This document shows positions 22,796-31,103 of a DNA stretch of 64,000 nucleotides, one piece after another. Source of the stretch: Myxococcus dinghuensis (GTDB taxonomy: Bacteria; Myxococcota; Myxococcia; Myxococcales; Myxococcaceae); the NCBI RefSeq assembly GCF_024198235.1, contig NZ_JAKCFB010000025.1, forward strand, positions 62,001 through 126,000, in the 5' to 3' direction. Both the position numbers and the translations under genes were made by a program. The first letter of the stretch is position 1. Each line of letters opens with the position of its first letter. Below the pieces are notes generated by a model. That model was not told where the DNA came from. It ran no database searches and saw nothing but the letters and a program-made list of their open reading frames with translations.

Positions 22796-24394
22796 TCAGA
22801 CCGTGTCGTCGGGGACGTAGCGCAGGCGCTGTCCCCCGATACCGTGGTCCTGGAGCACCTGCTCCAGCGGGGAGGACAGGTCGCCATCGGTGGCGAGCCT
22901 CTTCAACTGCTGCTTCTGTCTCTCCTCGACCTTCGAGGCCTTGCCCGCGGGCTTCCCGGAGAGGAGCTTCTCTTCGTACGTCTCCGCCGTCCGTCCGGCC
23001 TTCGCGGTGCCCCCGCCCGTCATCGGGTGCAAGCCGTCGTCCGTGAGCATGTGCCCGAAGCCCTTGGACCCGTTGGCGATCTCTTGGAGGCTCAGGACAC
23101 TGTTGAAGATGACGGAGCGATCCCGAGCGGGCTCCGCGACCATCCAGGTGACGAGCAGCTCCCTCAACAAGGGGAGGAACGCGGGCGGTACTCCCTCGGG
23201 GTCCTCGGAGGGGCTCTTCACCATCTTCAGCATGGCCTGCGCGAGTACCGCGTCGTCCGTGCCGTGGACCCGTTGGGTGTCCGTCAGACGCGTCAGGAAG
23301 GCGGGATAGCTGACCTTGTGCTCCGGAGCGGCGCTGCTGGGGGTCCGCATCCCCTGTTGGTTCGGGTTCGCGTCGTGGACGATGGGCGCGTTGTGCCCCA
23401 GGACGATGAACTCGCCCTGCGGAACGCTCTTGCTCGGCTCCTTCACGCCGATGGGCACCTGCCCCGTGCCGACCGGTAGATGCAGCAACTGCCCGCGTCC
23501 CGCGCTGCCCGCCACGCCTCTCAACCCCATGGCCGCCGATGCCCACCAGTCCAGGCCGGTGCCGACGGGGGCCATCTCGTGGGTGTCGACGGTCGTCACC
23601 CCGGTGGGTGCGTCGGAGACGCTCGAGTCGATGGTTTCGATGTCCTGCGTCCCGCTGCCGCCGAGCGCCGCCGCCGTGACGGGGTCATAGAGCCGGCGTG
23701 AGGCCCCACCCAGCGCGAGCAGGGCCCTGTCGCTCTCTATCTTGGGGATGGGCGCCTGGTCGTGGAGCACGGAGCGGCTCTTGATGGCGCCGATGCGCGC
23801 CCTCAACCGCTTGACCGCCACCTCCGTGCCATCGCTCGCGCTGCTCACGGGGTCCTGCGTCGAGAACCACTCGGTGAGCTGTGTGGAGAACTTGTTGAGC
23901 TTGAGGTGATAGCTCTTGATGGCGTTCTTGCTCGAGACGTTCGGACTCTTGTTCAGTACATCGAATTCCTGCCGCAGCGCCTCTGGGACGCGGAGGTCCT
24001 CCATCTGGGGTTCTTGATGGTTGTATTTGAGGAACCCCGTGGCGCCGTCGTAGACGTTGTTCGTCGCGTCATCCCAGATGTCGTGCTCCACCAGGGTCGG
24101 AGGAATCAGCAGCGGGTCGGGCGCTGGACCGACATGGCCGGTGTCCTCCGGAAGGACCCCCGGGCCTTGCTTGCGCCACTCCATGCGTTGGATGGGCGGG
24201 GCGGCGGACGGCGCGCCGTGATTGAGCGACGCGCCCAGGCGCGACAGCCCCTGGACGCGAGGACTCCGGTCGAGTCCTCCCTGGAGTGCCCTCAGTTGGT
24301 TGACGCGCGGGGAGCCCTCCAGGTGTCCCTGGGGGCTCGCGTGGGAGGACTCCTCCGAGCGCTCGAGGGAGGGCCGGGCCGTGTGGGTCTGCAT
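22796..24394 (-). CDS. Probable contractile-injection-type cargo protein with SPRV repeats
   Basis: A 532-residue protein starting after AGGAGA. Residues about 25-70 carry paired SPRVNQLRALQ / SPRVQGLSRLG repeats ending in PPIQRM, the pattern found at the N-termini of eCIS/polymorphic-toxin cargo proteins. The expected DUF4157 domain is absent. The middle and C-terminal parts (WWASAAMGLRG, GEFIVLGHNAPIVHDANP, a long helical region, then a Lys-rich tail) match nothing I recognise and may hold the active domain. Divergent from the TIGR02996 gene and close to a TIKI-like gene. No injection-machine genes lie in the window. Confidence 0.65.
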   Translation of the reverse strand: MQTHTARPSLERSEESSHASPQGHLEGSPRVNQLRALQGGLDRSPRVQGLSRLGASLNHGAPSAAPPIQRMEWRKQGPGVLPEDTGHVGPAPDPLLIPPTLVEHDIWDDATNNVYDGATGFLKYNHQEPQMEDLRVPEALRQEFDVLNKSPNVSSKNAIKSYHLKLNKFSTQLTEWFSTQDPVSSASDGTEVAVKRLRARIGAIKSRSVLHDQAPIPKIESDRALLALGGASRRLYDPVTAAALGGSGTQDIETIDSSVSDAPTGVTTVDTHEMAPVGTGLDWWASAAMGLRGVAGSAGRGQLLHLPVGTGQVPIGVKEPSKSVPQGEFIVLGHNAPIVHDANPNQQGMRTPSSAAPEHKVSYPAFLTRLTDTQRVHGTDDAVLAQAMLKMVKSPSEDPEGVPPAFLPLLRELLVTWMVAEPARDRSVIFNSVLSLQEIANGSKGFGHMLTDDGLHPMTGGGTAKAGRTAETYEEKLLSGKPAGKASKVEERQKQQLKRLATDGDLSSPLEQVLQDHGIGGQRLRYVPDDTV

Positions 24395-24464
24395 GAGGGT
24401 CTCCTGTCCAGGTCGCGCGGATGCCGGGGATTGTGGCGATCCGCGCGGTGACAACGGAAGGAGG

Positions 24465-24480
24465 GGGGACGTCCGTCCCC
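24465..24480. promoter_or_regulatory. Palindrome in divergent intergenic region
   Basis: GGGGACG-TC-CGTCCCC, 7-bp arms, lies between the divergent cargo-protein and TIGR02996 genes. It could be an operator serving both directions. Confidence 0.35.
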
Positions 24481-24601
24481 TGCTCGCGACTCGCTGGGGC
24501 GGGCGCCGGTCTCCACGCGGAACCGTGACACACCGCGCCCTGTGCGACCGGCGCCCCCCGCGTCCGTTACCGTCCTGGTAGCGTGACGTGAGCAGGAGCG
24601 C

Positions 24602-25870
24602 ATGGCGGACTTCGACCTCAAGGGTTTCGTGGCCAAGGCCCTTCAAGGCGTGGGGGACTTCTTCCGTCCGCCAGCGCCCCCTCCACCGGTGCCCGCTCCC
24701 GTGGATGCGCGCAATCCGGAGCTGGAGGCCGCCATCCTCCAGGACCCCGAGGACGACGCGGCGTACCTCGTCTATGGCGACTGGCTCCAGGAGCAGGGCG
24801 ACCCGCGCGGACAGTTGATGGCCCTCCATCACGCCGTCGACCTCGCCCAGGGGGCGGAGCGGGAGGCCCTGTGGCCACGGGTCCTCGCGTTCGCCGAGCA
24901 GCACGAGCGACAGCTCATGGGCGACGCGAGCGACTGGGGCGCCCTCGTCACCCGGTTGAGGCCCTTTCGCGGCATGGGGGACGACCACCTCCTGGTGAGG
25001 TGGCATCTGGGCTTCATCGCCTCCATCACGGTGAGCGGAGACTCCCTCAGCGGCGAGTCCGTGCTGGACGTGAATCACGTGCTCGAACGGCTCCTCCGTC
25101 ACCCGGCGGCCCGCTTCCTGCGGACGTTGTCCGTCGGGCCCCTCGACAGCAGCCTGCCGTCCAATGACTACCGCGAGACGCTGCGCCTCGTCGCCGCGCA
25201 CGCGCCCCGGACGCTGCGGTCCCTGGCCTTCATGGACCCCATGGAGTTCTCCCAGGGGCTCTCCCTGTTCCAGCTCGGCGACGCCTCCGCGCTGTACGCG
25301 GCATTCCCGAGGCTGCGCGCGCTGAGCCTCAACGGGAACATGGTCCTCGGGGAGATGAACCTGCCGGAGCTGCGCGAGCTGAGCCTCGAGTCGTCGGGGC
25401 TGACGCGCGAGGTGGTGGAGGCCGTCGCCGCCGCGCACTGGCCCCACCTGGAGAAGCTGGTCCTGCGCTTCGGTGTCCGGGACCTGGGCTGCGACGTCAC
25501 GCCGGAGGACCTGCGTCCGCTGCTCGAGGGCACACGGATGCCCCGGCTCCGGCACCTGGGCTTGCGCAACGCGGAGTTCACGGACGCGCTCTGCGAGCTG
25601 CTCCCCGCCGCGCCGGTCCTCGGGAGGCTGGAGCAGTTGGACCTCTCCATGGGCATGATGACGAAGCGAGGGGCGGACGCGCTCATGGCGCACGCGGACC
25701 GCTTCGCGCACCTGCTGCGCCTGGACGTGACGGAGAACCTGCTGGATGCGGACGCCGTCGACGTGCTGGACCGACTGGGCGAGGCGGTCCACCTGGGGGG
25801 CCAGCGCGCCGGCCCGCCGGTGGAGCCGCGCGACAGCCCGCATCGGTGGACGGTGGCCTACCGCGACTGA
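24602..25870 (+). CDS. TIGR02996-domain leucine-rich-repeat-like protein
   Basis: A 422-residue protein. Residues about 40-75 match the myxobacterial/planctomycete repeat-companion domain TIGR02996 (LEAAILQDPEDDAAYLVYGDWL then EQGDPRGQL). The rest contains degenerate leucine-rich repeats (LRALSLNGN, LRELSLESS, LEKLVLRF, LRHLGLRN, LEQLDLS, LLRLDVTEN), a horseshoe scaffold for protein binding. No signal peptide, so cytoplasmic. It stands between two putative effector genes and might be their partner or an independent scaffold. Confidence 0.85.
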   Translation: MADFDLKGFVAKALQGVGDFFRPPAPPPPVPAPVDARNPELEAAILQDPEDDAAYLVYGDWLQEQGDPRGQLMALHHAVDLAQGAEREALWPRVLAFAEQHERQLMGDASDWGALVTRLRPFRGMGDDHLLVRWHLGFIASITVSGDSLSGESVLDVNHVLERLLRHPAARFLRTLSVGPLDSSLPSNDYRETLRLVAAHAPRTLRSLAFMDPMEFSQGLSLFQLGDASALYAAFPRLRALSLNGNMVLGEMNLPELRELSLESSGLTREVVEAVAAAHWPHLEKLVLRFGVRDLGCDVTPEDLRPLLEGTRMPRLRHLGLRNAEFTDALCELLPAAPVLGRLEQLDLSMGMMTKRGADALMAHADRFAHLLRLDVTENLLDADAVDVLDRLGEAVHLGGQRAGPPVEPRDSPHRWTVAYRD

Positions 25871-25888
25871 GGTGGCGCGGGACTCGCG

Positions 25889-26686
25889 TCAGTCCTGCAG
25901 GGCTCGCAGGATGAGCGAGGGGCCCGCGATGACCTCCTGGAAGCCCCCGAGCGTGGTGATGTAGTGCTTCACGCCGTTGTAGTGCTGGGCGCCCACCAGG
26001 ACGGAGCAGTAACGCCAGCGCCGGCGCTTGAGGGCCAGGTGCTCCAGTTGCGTGGGCTCCGCCGAGTCAATCCAGTTGGAGATCACGTCGTAGATCTCCG
26101 CGTCGGCGGCGATGAGCCGCCCGATGAGCTCACTGGTGTCCGCGCTGATGACGGACTTGAGCGCCTGGGTGACCGCTTGCGTGGCCGTATCCGAGTCGGG
26201 GTCCAGGATGTGGTCCTCCGCTTCGTCGCGTTGGAGGGCCGCGAGGGTGGTGTCGAAGTAGCGCCGCTGCGCGTCGGTGAAGCGATCGTGCCAGGCCTTG
26301 AAGTTCTTGCGCTTGTTGACGGCCTGGTAGACGTAGAGGTTCTTCTCCCAGATGCGAGTGGCCTTGTCCTCGAACATGTGTTGGACGAAGTGCTCCATCT
26401 CGTTGTGGGTCTCACCGAGCAGGATGATGCGGCGCTTCGCGTCGCCCGTGCCCTTGTCGAACCAGCCGCGCATGGCCGTGTTCCAGTCCCCTCGCTCGAT
26501 CTTCCCCCAGGTCGACGAGGCCGTCGCGGGATGGTTCGCCAGGGGCGTGGTGGTGTAGTAGTCGCGCAGCGCATCGAGCGCCTTGACGACGTTGGGATGC
26601 GCGTTCGGCACCGGGTTGCTGACGAACGGGGCGAGCGGTGTCTCCGCCTCGTCTTTGTCGGACCAATCATCCTTGCTCTCGTCCAT
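25889..26686 (-). CDS. Putative TIKI/EreA/ChaN-superfamily protein
   Basis: A 265-residue soluble protein. Two motifs with the superfamily's spacing are visible: IILLGETHNEMEH (GE-x-H, 90-99) near the start of the domain and VLVGAQHYNGV (GA-x-H, 230-239) near its end. They match the metal-binding pair of TIKI metalloproteases, erythromycin esterase, ChaN and a domain of Pasteurella toxin. The N-terminal 60 residues are acidic and unstructured. GGGAG precedes the ATG. It may be a toxin-like effector given the neighbouring SPRV-repeat protein, but no export signal is present. Assignment is by motif only. Confidence 0.55.
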   Translation of the reverse strand: MDESKDDWSDKDEAETPLAPFVSNPVPNAHPNVVKALDALRDYYTTTPLANHPATASSTWGKIERGDWNTAMRGWFDKGTGDAKRRIILLGETHNEMEHFVQHMFEDKATRIWEKNLYVYQAVNKRKNFKAWHDRFTDAQRRYFDTTLAALQRDEAEDHILDPDSDTATQAVTQALKSVISADTSELIGRLIAADAEIYDVISNWIDSAEPTQLEHLALKRRRWRYCSVLVGAQHYNGVKHYITTLGGFQEVIAGPSLILRALQD

Positions 26687-26928
26687 CGCTCGCTCCCGGT
26701 GCCTGATGTCGTGGACCGCCATTGTCGTGCGGGCGTCGACGGGACGGCAAGTCCACGCGGAACGGGGTTTCCCTCCTGGCGGACCCCACGGGTCGCGGGC
26801 GCCCTGAAGGCACTCCAACGCTCCAGCGCACTTCTCCGAGATGCTGGCGCTGAGATGCTTGCGCCGCGACTCGCGGTTCCGCGACCCGCTCCAAGACCAC
26901 TGCTGCCCATGGCGCGAGGAAGCCGAGG

Positions 26929-27189
26929 ATGGCGGCGCTGGAGCGGCGCCTCTTCGGCACGAAGACGGAGAAGCTGCGGCCGGTGGCCAAGGAGTTGAAG
27001 CCGTCGTCCACCCGCGCGGAGGACGAGGCGACCCGGGCCGCGAGCGCCCTCCGGACGCGACGAGCGCGCGCGGCACGCAAGGCCGCCGTGGCCGTGGAGC
27101 GCGAAGTCCACCACGAGGTGCCCGCCGAGGACTGGCGCTGCCCGGCGTGCGGAGGCGAGACGCTCGAACCCCTGGTTGGGTCCTCTTAG
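26929..27189 (+). mobile_element. IS66 transposase (TnpC) N-terminal fragment
   Basis: 86 codons resembling the start of IS66 TnpC: LERRLFGTKTEKLRPVAKEL, a charged linker, then the zinc ribbon start VPAEDWRCPACGGETLEPL. The catalytic DDE domain is missing and the frame ends where the oxidoreductase gene begins on the other strand. A decayed fragment; upstream bases 26793-26928 may hold more of the same element but no frame is intact. Confidence 0.65.
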
Positions 27190-28220
27190 TCACGCACTTG
27201 AATAATCACTTTCCCAAAGGGGCCTTGTTCGAGACGCTGGAAAGCTGCGGGTGCTTCCGTGAAGGGGAAAACGCTGTCGATCACGGGTTTGATACCGTTC
27301 TGCTCAATCGCCTGGTTCATGTCCTCGAACGCTCGGCGGTGCCCGACGGAGATGCCTTGAATGGTCGCTCGCCGGAGCATCAGTGGTAGGACGGGTATGC
27401 GGAGTTCCGTGTCGCTCATGAAACCGATCTGCGAGATGCGCCCGCCACCGGCAAGCGCCTCCGCGGATTGGCACAAGTTGTCGCCTCCGAGCACTTCCAG
27501 GATGTGATCGACGCCATCGCCCGACGTTGAATCAAGCACGGCCTGTGCCCAGGTGGGGGTGTTGGACGAGTTGATGGCAGCCCAGGCCCCCAATGCCGTG
27601 GCACGTGCCAGCTTGTCCTCGCTGCGAGAGGTGATGAGCACTCGTGCACCTAGGGCTGCCGCGAACTGCAGGCCGAACAAAGAGACGCCGCCCGTTCCTT
27701 GAACCAACACTGTCTGGCCCGCTCGCAGCCTCCCCATCTCGACCAGCGCGAACCAAGCCGTCAGCGCGGCAACTGGCAGAGTGGAGGCTTCGTTGTTGGA
27801 CAAGGAGGCGGGCACCGCCACGGCCACCTCCTCCGGAAGGACGACATACTCGGCGAGCATCCCTGGTAGCGGCCCACCCAGCGACAGTCCGTGCTTGAGC
27901 ATGGCGCGTGGCGGCTCACCATCGAGCCATTGCGTCCAGAAGTTGCCCATCACCCGGTCGCCCAAATGGAAACGCCGGGTATGTGGACCCAATTCGACGA
28001 CCTCGCCCGCCATGTCGGACGTGGGTACGAAGGGTCTCGGCGGCGGCTCCGCCAGCAGTTTGCCATCCACAATGAGTTTGTCCCGGTAGTTCAGTGCGAC
28101 TGCCGCGACCTTGACCAGGATTTCTCCTGGCCCCGGTCTTGGCACCTGCCGTTCGGACATCTCCAGGGTCGCCTGCCCGAATGCCGGCAGTTGCCAGGCC
28201 TTCATGGATTCGTTCGCCAT
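27186..28220 (-). CDS. Zinc-independent MDR family alcohol dehydrogenase/quinone oxidoreductase
   Basis: A 344-residue medium-chain dehydrogenase/reductase. An N-terminal GroES-like domain ([19 protein letters not shown]) precedes the Rossmann domain with the nucleotide motif [22 protein letters not shown]. The zinc ligands of true alcohol dehydrogenases are absent, so it is nearer to quinone oxidoreductase-like NAD(P)H enzymes. Its GC content and codon use are lower than neighbours, and IS66 fragments lie on both sides with a LysR stub diverging from it, all pointing to horizontal transfer. The start at 28220 follows GGAGG. Confidence 0.85.
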   Translation of the reverse strand: MANESMKAWQLPAFGQATLEMSERQVPRPGPGEILVKVAAVALNYRDKLIVDGKLLAEPPPRPFVPTSDMAGEVVELGPHTRRFHLGDRVMGNFWTQWLDGEPPRAMLKHGLSLGGPLPGMLAEYVVLPEEVAVAVPASLSNNEASTLPVAALTAWFALVEMGRLRAGQTVLVQGTGGVSLFGLQFAAALGARVLITSRSEDKLARATALGAWAAINSSNTPTWAQAVLDSTSGDGVDHILEVLGGDNLCQSAEALAGGGRISQIGFMSDTELRIPVLPLMLRRATIQGISVGHRRAFEDMNQAIEQNGIKPVIDSVFPFTEAPAAFQRLEQGPFGKVIIQVRD

Positions 28221-28346
28221 TCCCGTGCCTCCATCGTGGTGTTTCAGGAAGGGTGCAGGCATGGTCTACTGGAGAATCAGTGGAGTCTGTGGCGCATGTT
28301 TTTCGGATGTGTGACGACTTTTCTTCTCCAATCGGGTAGTGCTGCT

Positions 28347-28412
28347 CGTCTTCAGGGGATGACGGCCTTCGTTCAGTCTGTGGATGCAGGCAGCCTCACG
28401 GCGGTGGCCAAG
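28347..28412 (+). pseudogene. LysR-type regulator N-terminal stub
   Basis: Twenty-two codons (RLQGMTAFVQSVDAGSLTAVAK) match the first helix of LysR-family DNA-binding domains, diverging from the oxidoreductase as LysR regulators usually do. The recognition helix and the effector domain are gone; the sequence turns into unrelated DNA. Confidence 0.5.
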
Positions 28413-28505
28413 GTAGCCGTCCGGCGAACGACGTGGCGGGAGGCATTGCCGGGGTAACGGTCGTGGTGGGCCCTGGCCGGAGTCGTGTCGGCCGTCGCGC
28501 AGGTG

Positions 28506-28592
28506 GGCCCCGTGCTGCTCGAGGTGGTGCTGGCCAGCGGAGCCCGGCTGCGGTTCCCCGCGGGCGCCGACGTTCGACCTGTCGCGACCGTT
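28506..28592 (+). mobile_element. Possible IS66 accessory (TnpA-like) fragment
   Basis: About 29 codons (GPVLLEVVLASGARLRFPAG) resemble the C-terminal strand of IS66 TnpA-type accessory proteins. Very short, so the assignment is weak. Confidence 0.3.
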
Positions 28593-28903
28593 GCCCACGC
28601 AGGGGCAGTTGCCCTTCCACTGCGCGGACTTCCTCACGGCCTTCTTTCTCCACGCCTCCATGAGTCGGGTGACGAGGTGAGGCGCGGGGCCTCCGTGGGA
28701 ACGGAGGTTCCGTGTGTCGTTCGTGCTCCAAGGGACGTGCGTGGATGCGCGCGGGTGTTGGCGCATCAACACGGGCCTGCCGGATAGGGCGATTGTCGGC
28801 CTGCGAGGAGACGGGAACAGTACCCCTCCGGGCACCTCCAGCGCGTTCGTGCAGGTGCGTCGTGCGAGGGCCTGGCCTGTATCCCTACAAAGGAGCCGTT
28901 CCC

Positions 28904-29143
28904 ATGAAGCGTTGGGTGACGTTGTGCCTTCTGTGCCTCGCGTCGTCGGCCTTCGCCACGGATTCCAAGACGCCGACTCCCACCAAGGCGCCCCCGGCCT
29001 CCACGGACAAGGACACGAAGTCCAAGGAGGCGAAGACGCTGACGCTGGAGGAGGACAAGGAGGACCAGGAGGCCAAGAAGCAGCCGAAGCACAAGAAGGC
29101 GGACACGAAGGCCGTCGCTTCGGAGAAGGCCCCCGCGCTGTAG
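28904..29143 (+). CDS. Small Lys/Glu-rich secreted protein
   Basis: A 79-residue protein with a signal peptide (MKRWVTLCLLCLASSAFA) followed by a highly charged, low-complexity mature region dominated by Lys, Glu, Thr and Pro. AAGGAG precedes the ATG. The mature part is probably disordered and periplasmic or secreted. A second small secreted protein follows after 32 bp on the same strand. No family recognised. Confidence 0.7.
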   Translation: MKRWVTLCLLCLASSAFATDSKTPTPTKAPPASTDKDTKSKEAKTLTLEEDKEDQEAKKQPKHKKADTKAVASEKAPAL

Positions 29144-29175
29144 CCCTGTCTGGGATTGTCCGAGGAGAGAACCCC

Positions 29176-29550
29176 ATGAAGAAGATTGCCGCGGGAATCT
29201 GTGTGGTCGGGTTGTGTCTGGCGCAGGGCACGGCGCAGGGCGCCGAGGACTGCATCAAGACGATGAATCAGGGCGCCGCCACCGTCGCCCTGGGACTCTA
29301 TGAGCAGTCGTGCGTGACCATCTCCTTCAGCTCCGGAGTCATCACCAAGGACGTGAAGTACAACTGCTGCGGGTCGGCGCCCACCATCCGCGTCAACGGC
29401 GCGGACTGGGAGCGGCTGCGCGCGGACGGCAAGCTGGATGGCTTCCGCTACCAGGTGATCACCAGCAGCAACAACAACTACACCCTCACCTTCCGGAAGA
29501 TGTCGGGCACGAATCCGACGAGCATCGCCGCCGAGGACTTCTACAAGTAG
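29176..29550 (+). CDS. Small secreted protein
   Basis: A 124-residue protein with a signal peptide (KKIAAGICVVGLCLAQGTAQGA) and a mature domain of about 100 residues containing four cysteines (DCIKTM, SCVTISF, YNCCGSAP), likely disulfide-bonded. The C-terminal half is rich in Asn/Ser (SSNNNYTLTFRK). GAGGAGAG precedes the ATG. Probably in one operon with the preceding small secreted gene and perhaps the Lgt-like gene 22 bp downstream. Function unknown. Confidence 0.75.
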   Translation: MKKIAAGICVVGLCLAQGTAQGAEDCIKTMNQGAATVALGLYEQSCVTISFSSGVITKDVKYNCCGSAPTIRVNGADWERLRADGKLDGFRYQVITSSNNNYTLTFRKMSGTNPTSIAAEDFYK

Positions 29551-29572
29551 CCGGTGGTTCTCGAGAGGCCCC

Positions 29573-30523
29573 GTGCCAACCCACCTCCTCCACTCCCTGA
29601 ATCCCCAGGCGTTCCAGCTCTCCGAGTCGCTCACCCTGCGCTGGACGGGTGTGGCGTGCCTCGTGGGGTTGCTGCTCGCGTTCGTCCTCCTCCGGCGGCG
29701 CGCCGCGCGGGGCGAGGGGCCATTTCCCCTGGAGGAGGTGTCCGGCTTCGTCCTCTTCGCGGGCCTCTTCGGCGTCATCCTGGGAGGCCGCGCGGGGGAC
29801 GTGCTGCTGCACCACTGGGACGACTTCTCTCGCGACGGCTCCATCCTCCTCCAGTTCCAGCAGGGCGGGACGTCCCTGCTGGGCGTGGTGGTGGGCGTGC
29901 TGCTGTACGCGGCGTATCACGCGCGGGAACGTCAGCGCTCCTGGCTGGAGGTGACGGACGCGGTGGCGAGGGTTGCGCCCCTGGGGCTGCTGCTCGGCTG
30001 TCTGGCGGCGTTCGCCGAGGGCGCGCCCGTGGGGAGCGTCTCGGAGGTGCCGTGGGCGATGCGCTTCCCGGCCGAACTGAACGCGCCGGGCTTCCAGCCG
30101 GTGGCCGCGCCCGCGCTCGGCCTGGGCGAGCTGGCCGGGGCCCCCGGTCATGAGCTGGCGAAGCTGGCGCGAGAGGTCCCCTCCTTCGGGGATGAACTCG
30201 AGCGCATCCTTCCGCCGCGCCACCCCGTGCTGCTCTACGAGGTGGTGCTGGAGGGGCTGGCGCCGCTCGTGCTGCTGATGTTGCTGCGGGGACGCGCGTG
30301 GATGCGCCCGGCGGGGATGACGACCGGGGTGTTCCTCGTGGTGACCGGCGCGGCCCAGGCGTTGGGGCAGGTGTTCCGCGAGCCCGACCCCAACCTGCCG
30401 TTCTCGGCCCAGTTCGAGAGCGGCCCGCTGCTGTCGCTGCTGCTGCTGGCGGTGGGCGCCGCCTTCATCCTCTCCGCGTCCGCCGCGCGCCGAGCGGTGG
30501 CCAGCGTCCAGCCGCTCGCGTAG
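29573..30523 (+). CDS. Lgt (prolipoprotein diacylglyceryl transferase) paralogue with altered active site
   Basis: A 316-residue polytopic membrane protein matching Lgt in layout: FAGLFGVILGGRAGDVLLHHW, then LQFQQGGTSLLG and a C-terminal FREPDPNLPF. However the Lgt signature GRxGNFxNxExxG reads GCLAAFAEGAPVG here. By this alignment, Arg143, Asn146 and Glu151 (E. coli numbering) are Cys, Ala and Ala, and the Arg239/Glu243 pair before REPD is replaced by Gln residues. Normal lipid-transfer activity is therefore doubtful. It uses a GTG start after GAGAGG and lies 22 bp after the small secreted gene. Confidence 0.8.
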   Translation: MPTHLLHSLNPQAFQLSESLTLRWTGVACLVGLLLAFVLLRRRAARGEGPFPLEEVSGFVLFAGLFGVILGGRAGDVLLHHWDDFSRDGSILLQFQQGGTSLLGVVVGVLLYAAYHARERQRSWLEVTDAVARVAPLGLLLGCLAAFAEGAPVGSVSEVPWAMRFPAELNAPGFQPVAAPALGLGELAGAPGHELAKLAREVPSFGDELERILPPRHPVLLYEVVLEGLAPLVLLMLLRGRAWMRPAGMTTGVFLVVTGAAQALGQVFREPDPNLPFSAQFESGPLLSLLLLAVGAAFILSASAARRAVASVQPLA

Positions 30524-30578
30524 GCGCACGGGAGGACGCCGACCGCCACGGGTTCGGCGTCCCTCCGCGTCTCGCGCC

Positions 30579-30908
30579 TCAAACCCTGTTCGAGACCGGG
30601 GGCTCGTGGGCCACGCGGAGGCTCGCGGACTGGAGGGCCTGGACGACGGTGTGTCCGCCCCGGTCCAGGCGCATCGTCGCGCCGGCCTCGAGCACGTAGT
30701 CCCGAGGGTCTCCCTCGTGCGTCACCCACAGCTCGCCCTCGCGACAGGTGAGCCACAGCGCCTCACCCGGTCGCAGGTGTCTGCTCCACAGCTCACCGCG
30801 CTCCAGCCGCAGGGTGCCCGTCTCCCCGCTCGCGGCCTCTCTCGAGAGGGCGCCCTCCCACAGCGCCCCCCACCACTCCTGGAACCTGAAGGCGGATGCT
30901 CTCGCCAT
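30579..30908 (-). CDS. DUF2917 domain-containing protein
   Basis: A 109-residue protein with the DUF2917 core: RLERGELWSRHLRPGEALWL, then GELWVTHEGDPRDYVLEAG, and DRGGHTVVQALQSASLRV. It looks like a small cupin-like beta barrel of unknown function. The ATG at 30908 is preceded by AAGGAGG. It diverges from the MocR-type regulator, with a 13-bp inverted repeat between the two starts, so it is a likely target of that regulator. Confidence 0.8.
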   Translation of the reverse strand: MARASAFRFQEWWGALWEGALSREAASGETGTLRLERGELWSRHLRPGEALWLTCREGELWVTHEGDPRDYVLEAGATMRLDRGGHTVVQALQSASLRVAHEPPVSNRV

Positions 30909-30980
30909 GACCTCGACCTCCTTGCCGCGCACCATGCGCCCGGAGGACGGAACGGAACAGATTCAGCGAATGCCCATTGT

Positions 30981-31017
30981 GACCAGTACAGTTGAGCCCA
31001 AGAGAACTGTACTGGTC
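30981..31017. promoter_or_regulatory. 13-bp perfect inverted repeat, probable MocR operator
   Basis: GACCAGTACAGTT and AACTGTACTGGTC are perfect inverted copies separated by 11 bp, in the divergent region between the DUF2917 gene and the MocR-type regulator. Most likely the regulator's own binding site. Confidence 0.65.
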
Positions 31018-31103
31018 GAGCGCGAGGGCAGGTGTATCTGGGAATCGCGCGGGGCGGCCATTACCGATGCAGGTCATCGGCGGAGCTTCTCCGGGGAGCC
31101 GAC

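Larger units (their letters stand above)
28221..28903 (+). other. Gene-remnant region
   Basis: 683 bp without an intact gene. It holds the start of a LysR-type regulator (28347-28412) and an IS66-like accessory fragment (28506-28592). The remaining 300 bp up to the small secreted protein gene show only short, uneven frames. Confidence 0.5.

Noticed and set aside
22796-24394. A DUF4157 metallopeptidase-like domain in the SPRV-repeat protein.
   Set aside because: The expected HE-x-x-H motif is not present anywhere in the protein.
22796-25843. A single 1015-codon open frame on the minus strand spanning both the cargo protein and the TIGR02996 gene.
   Set aside because: The upstream half is antisense to a well supported plus-strand gene and has the composition of a GC-rich shadow frame; a good ribosome site and start lie at 24394.
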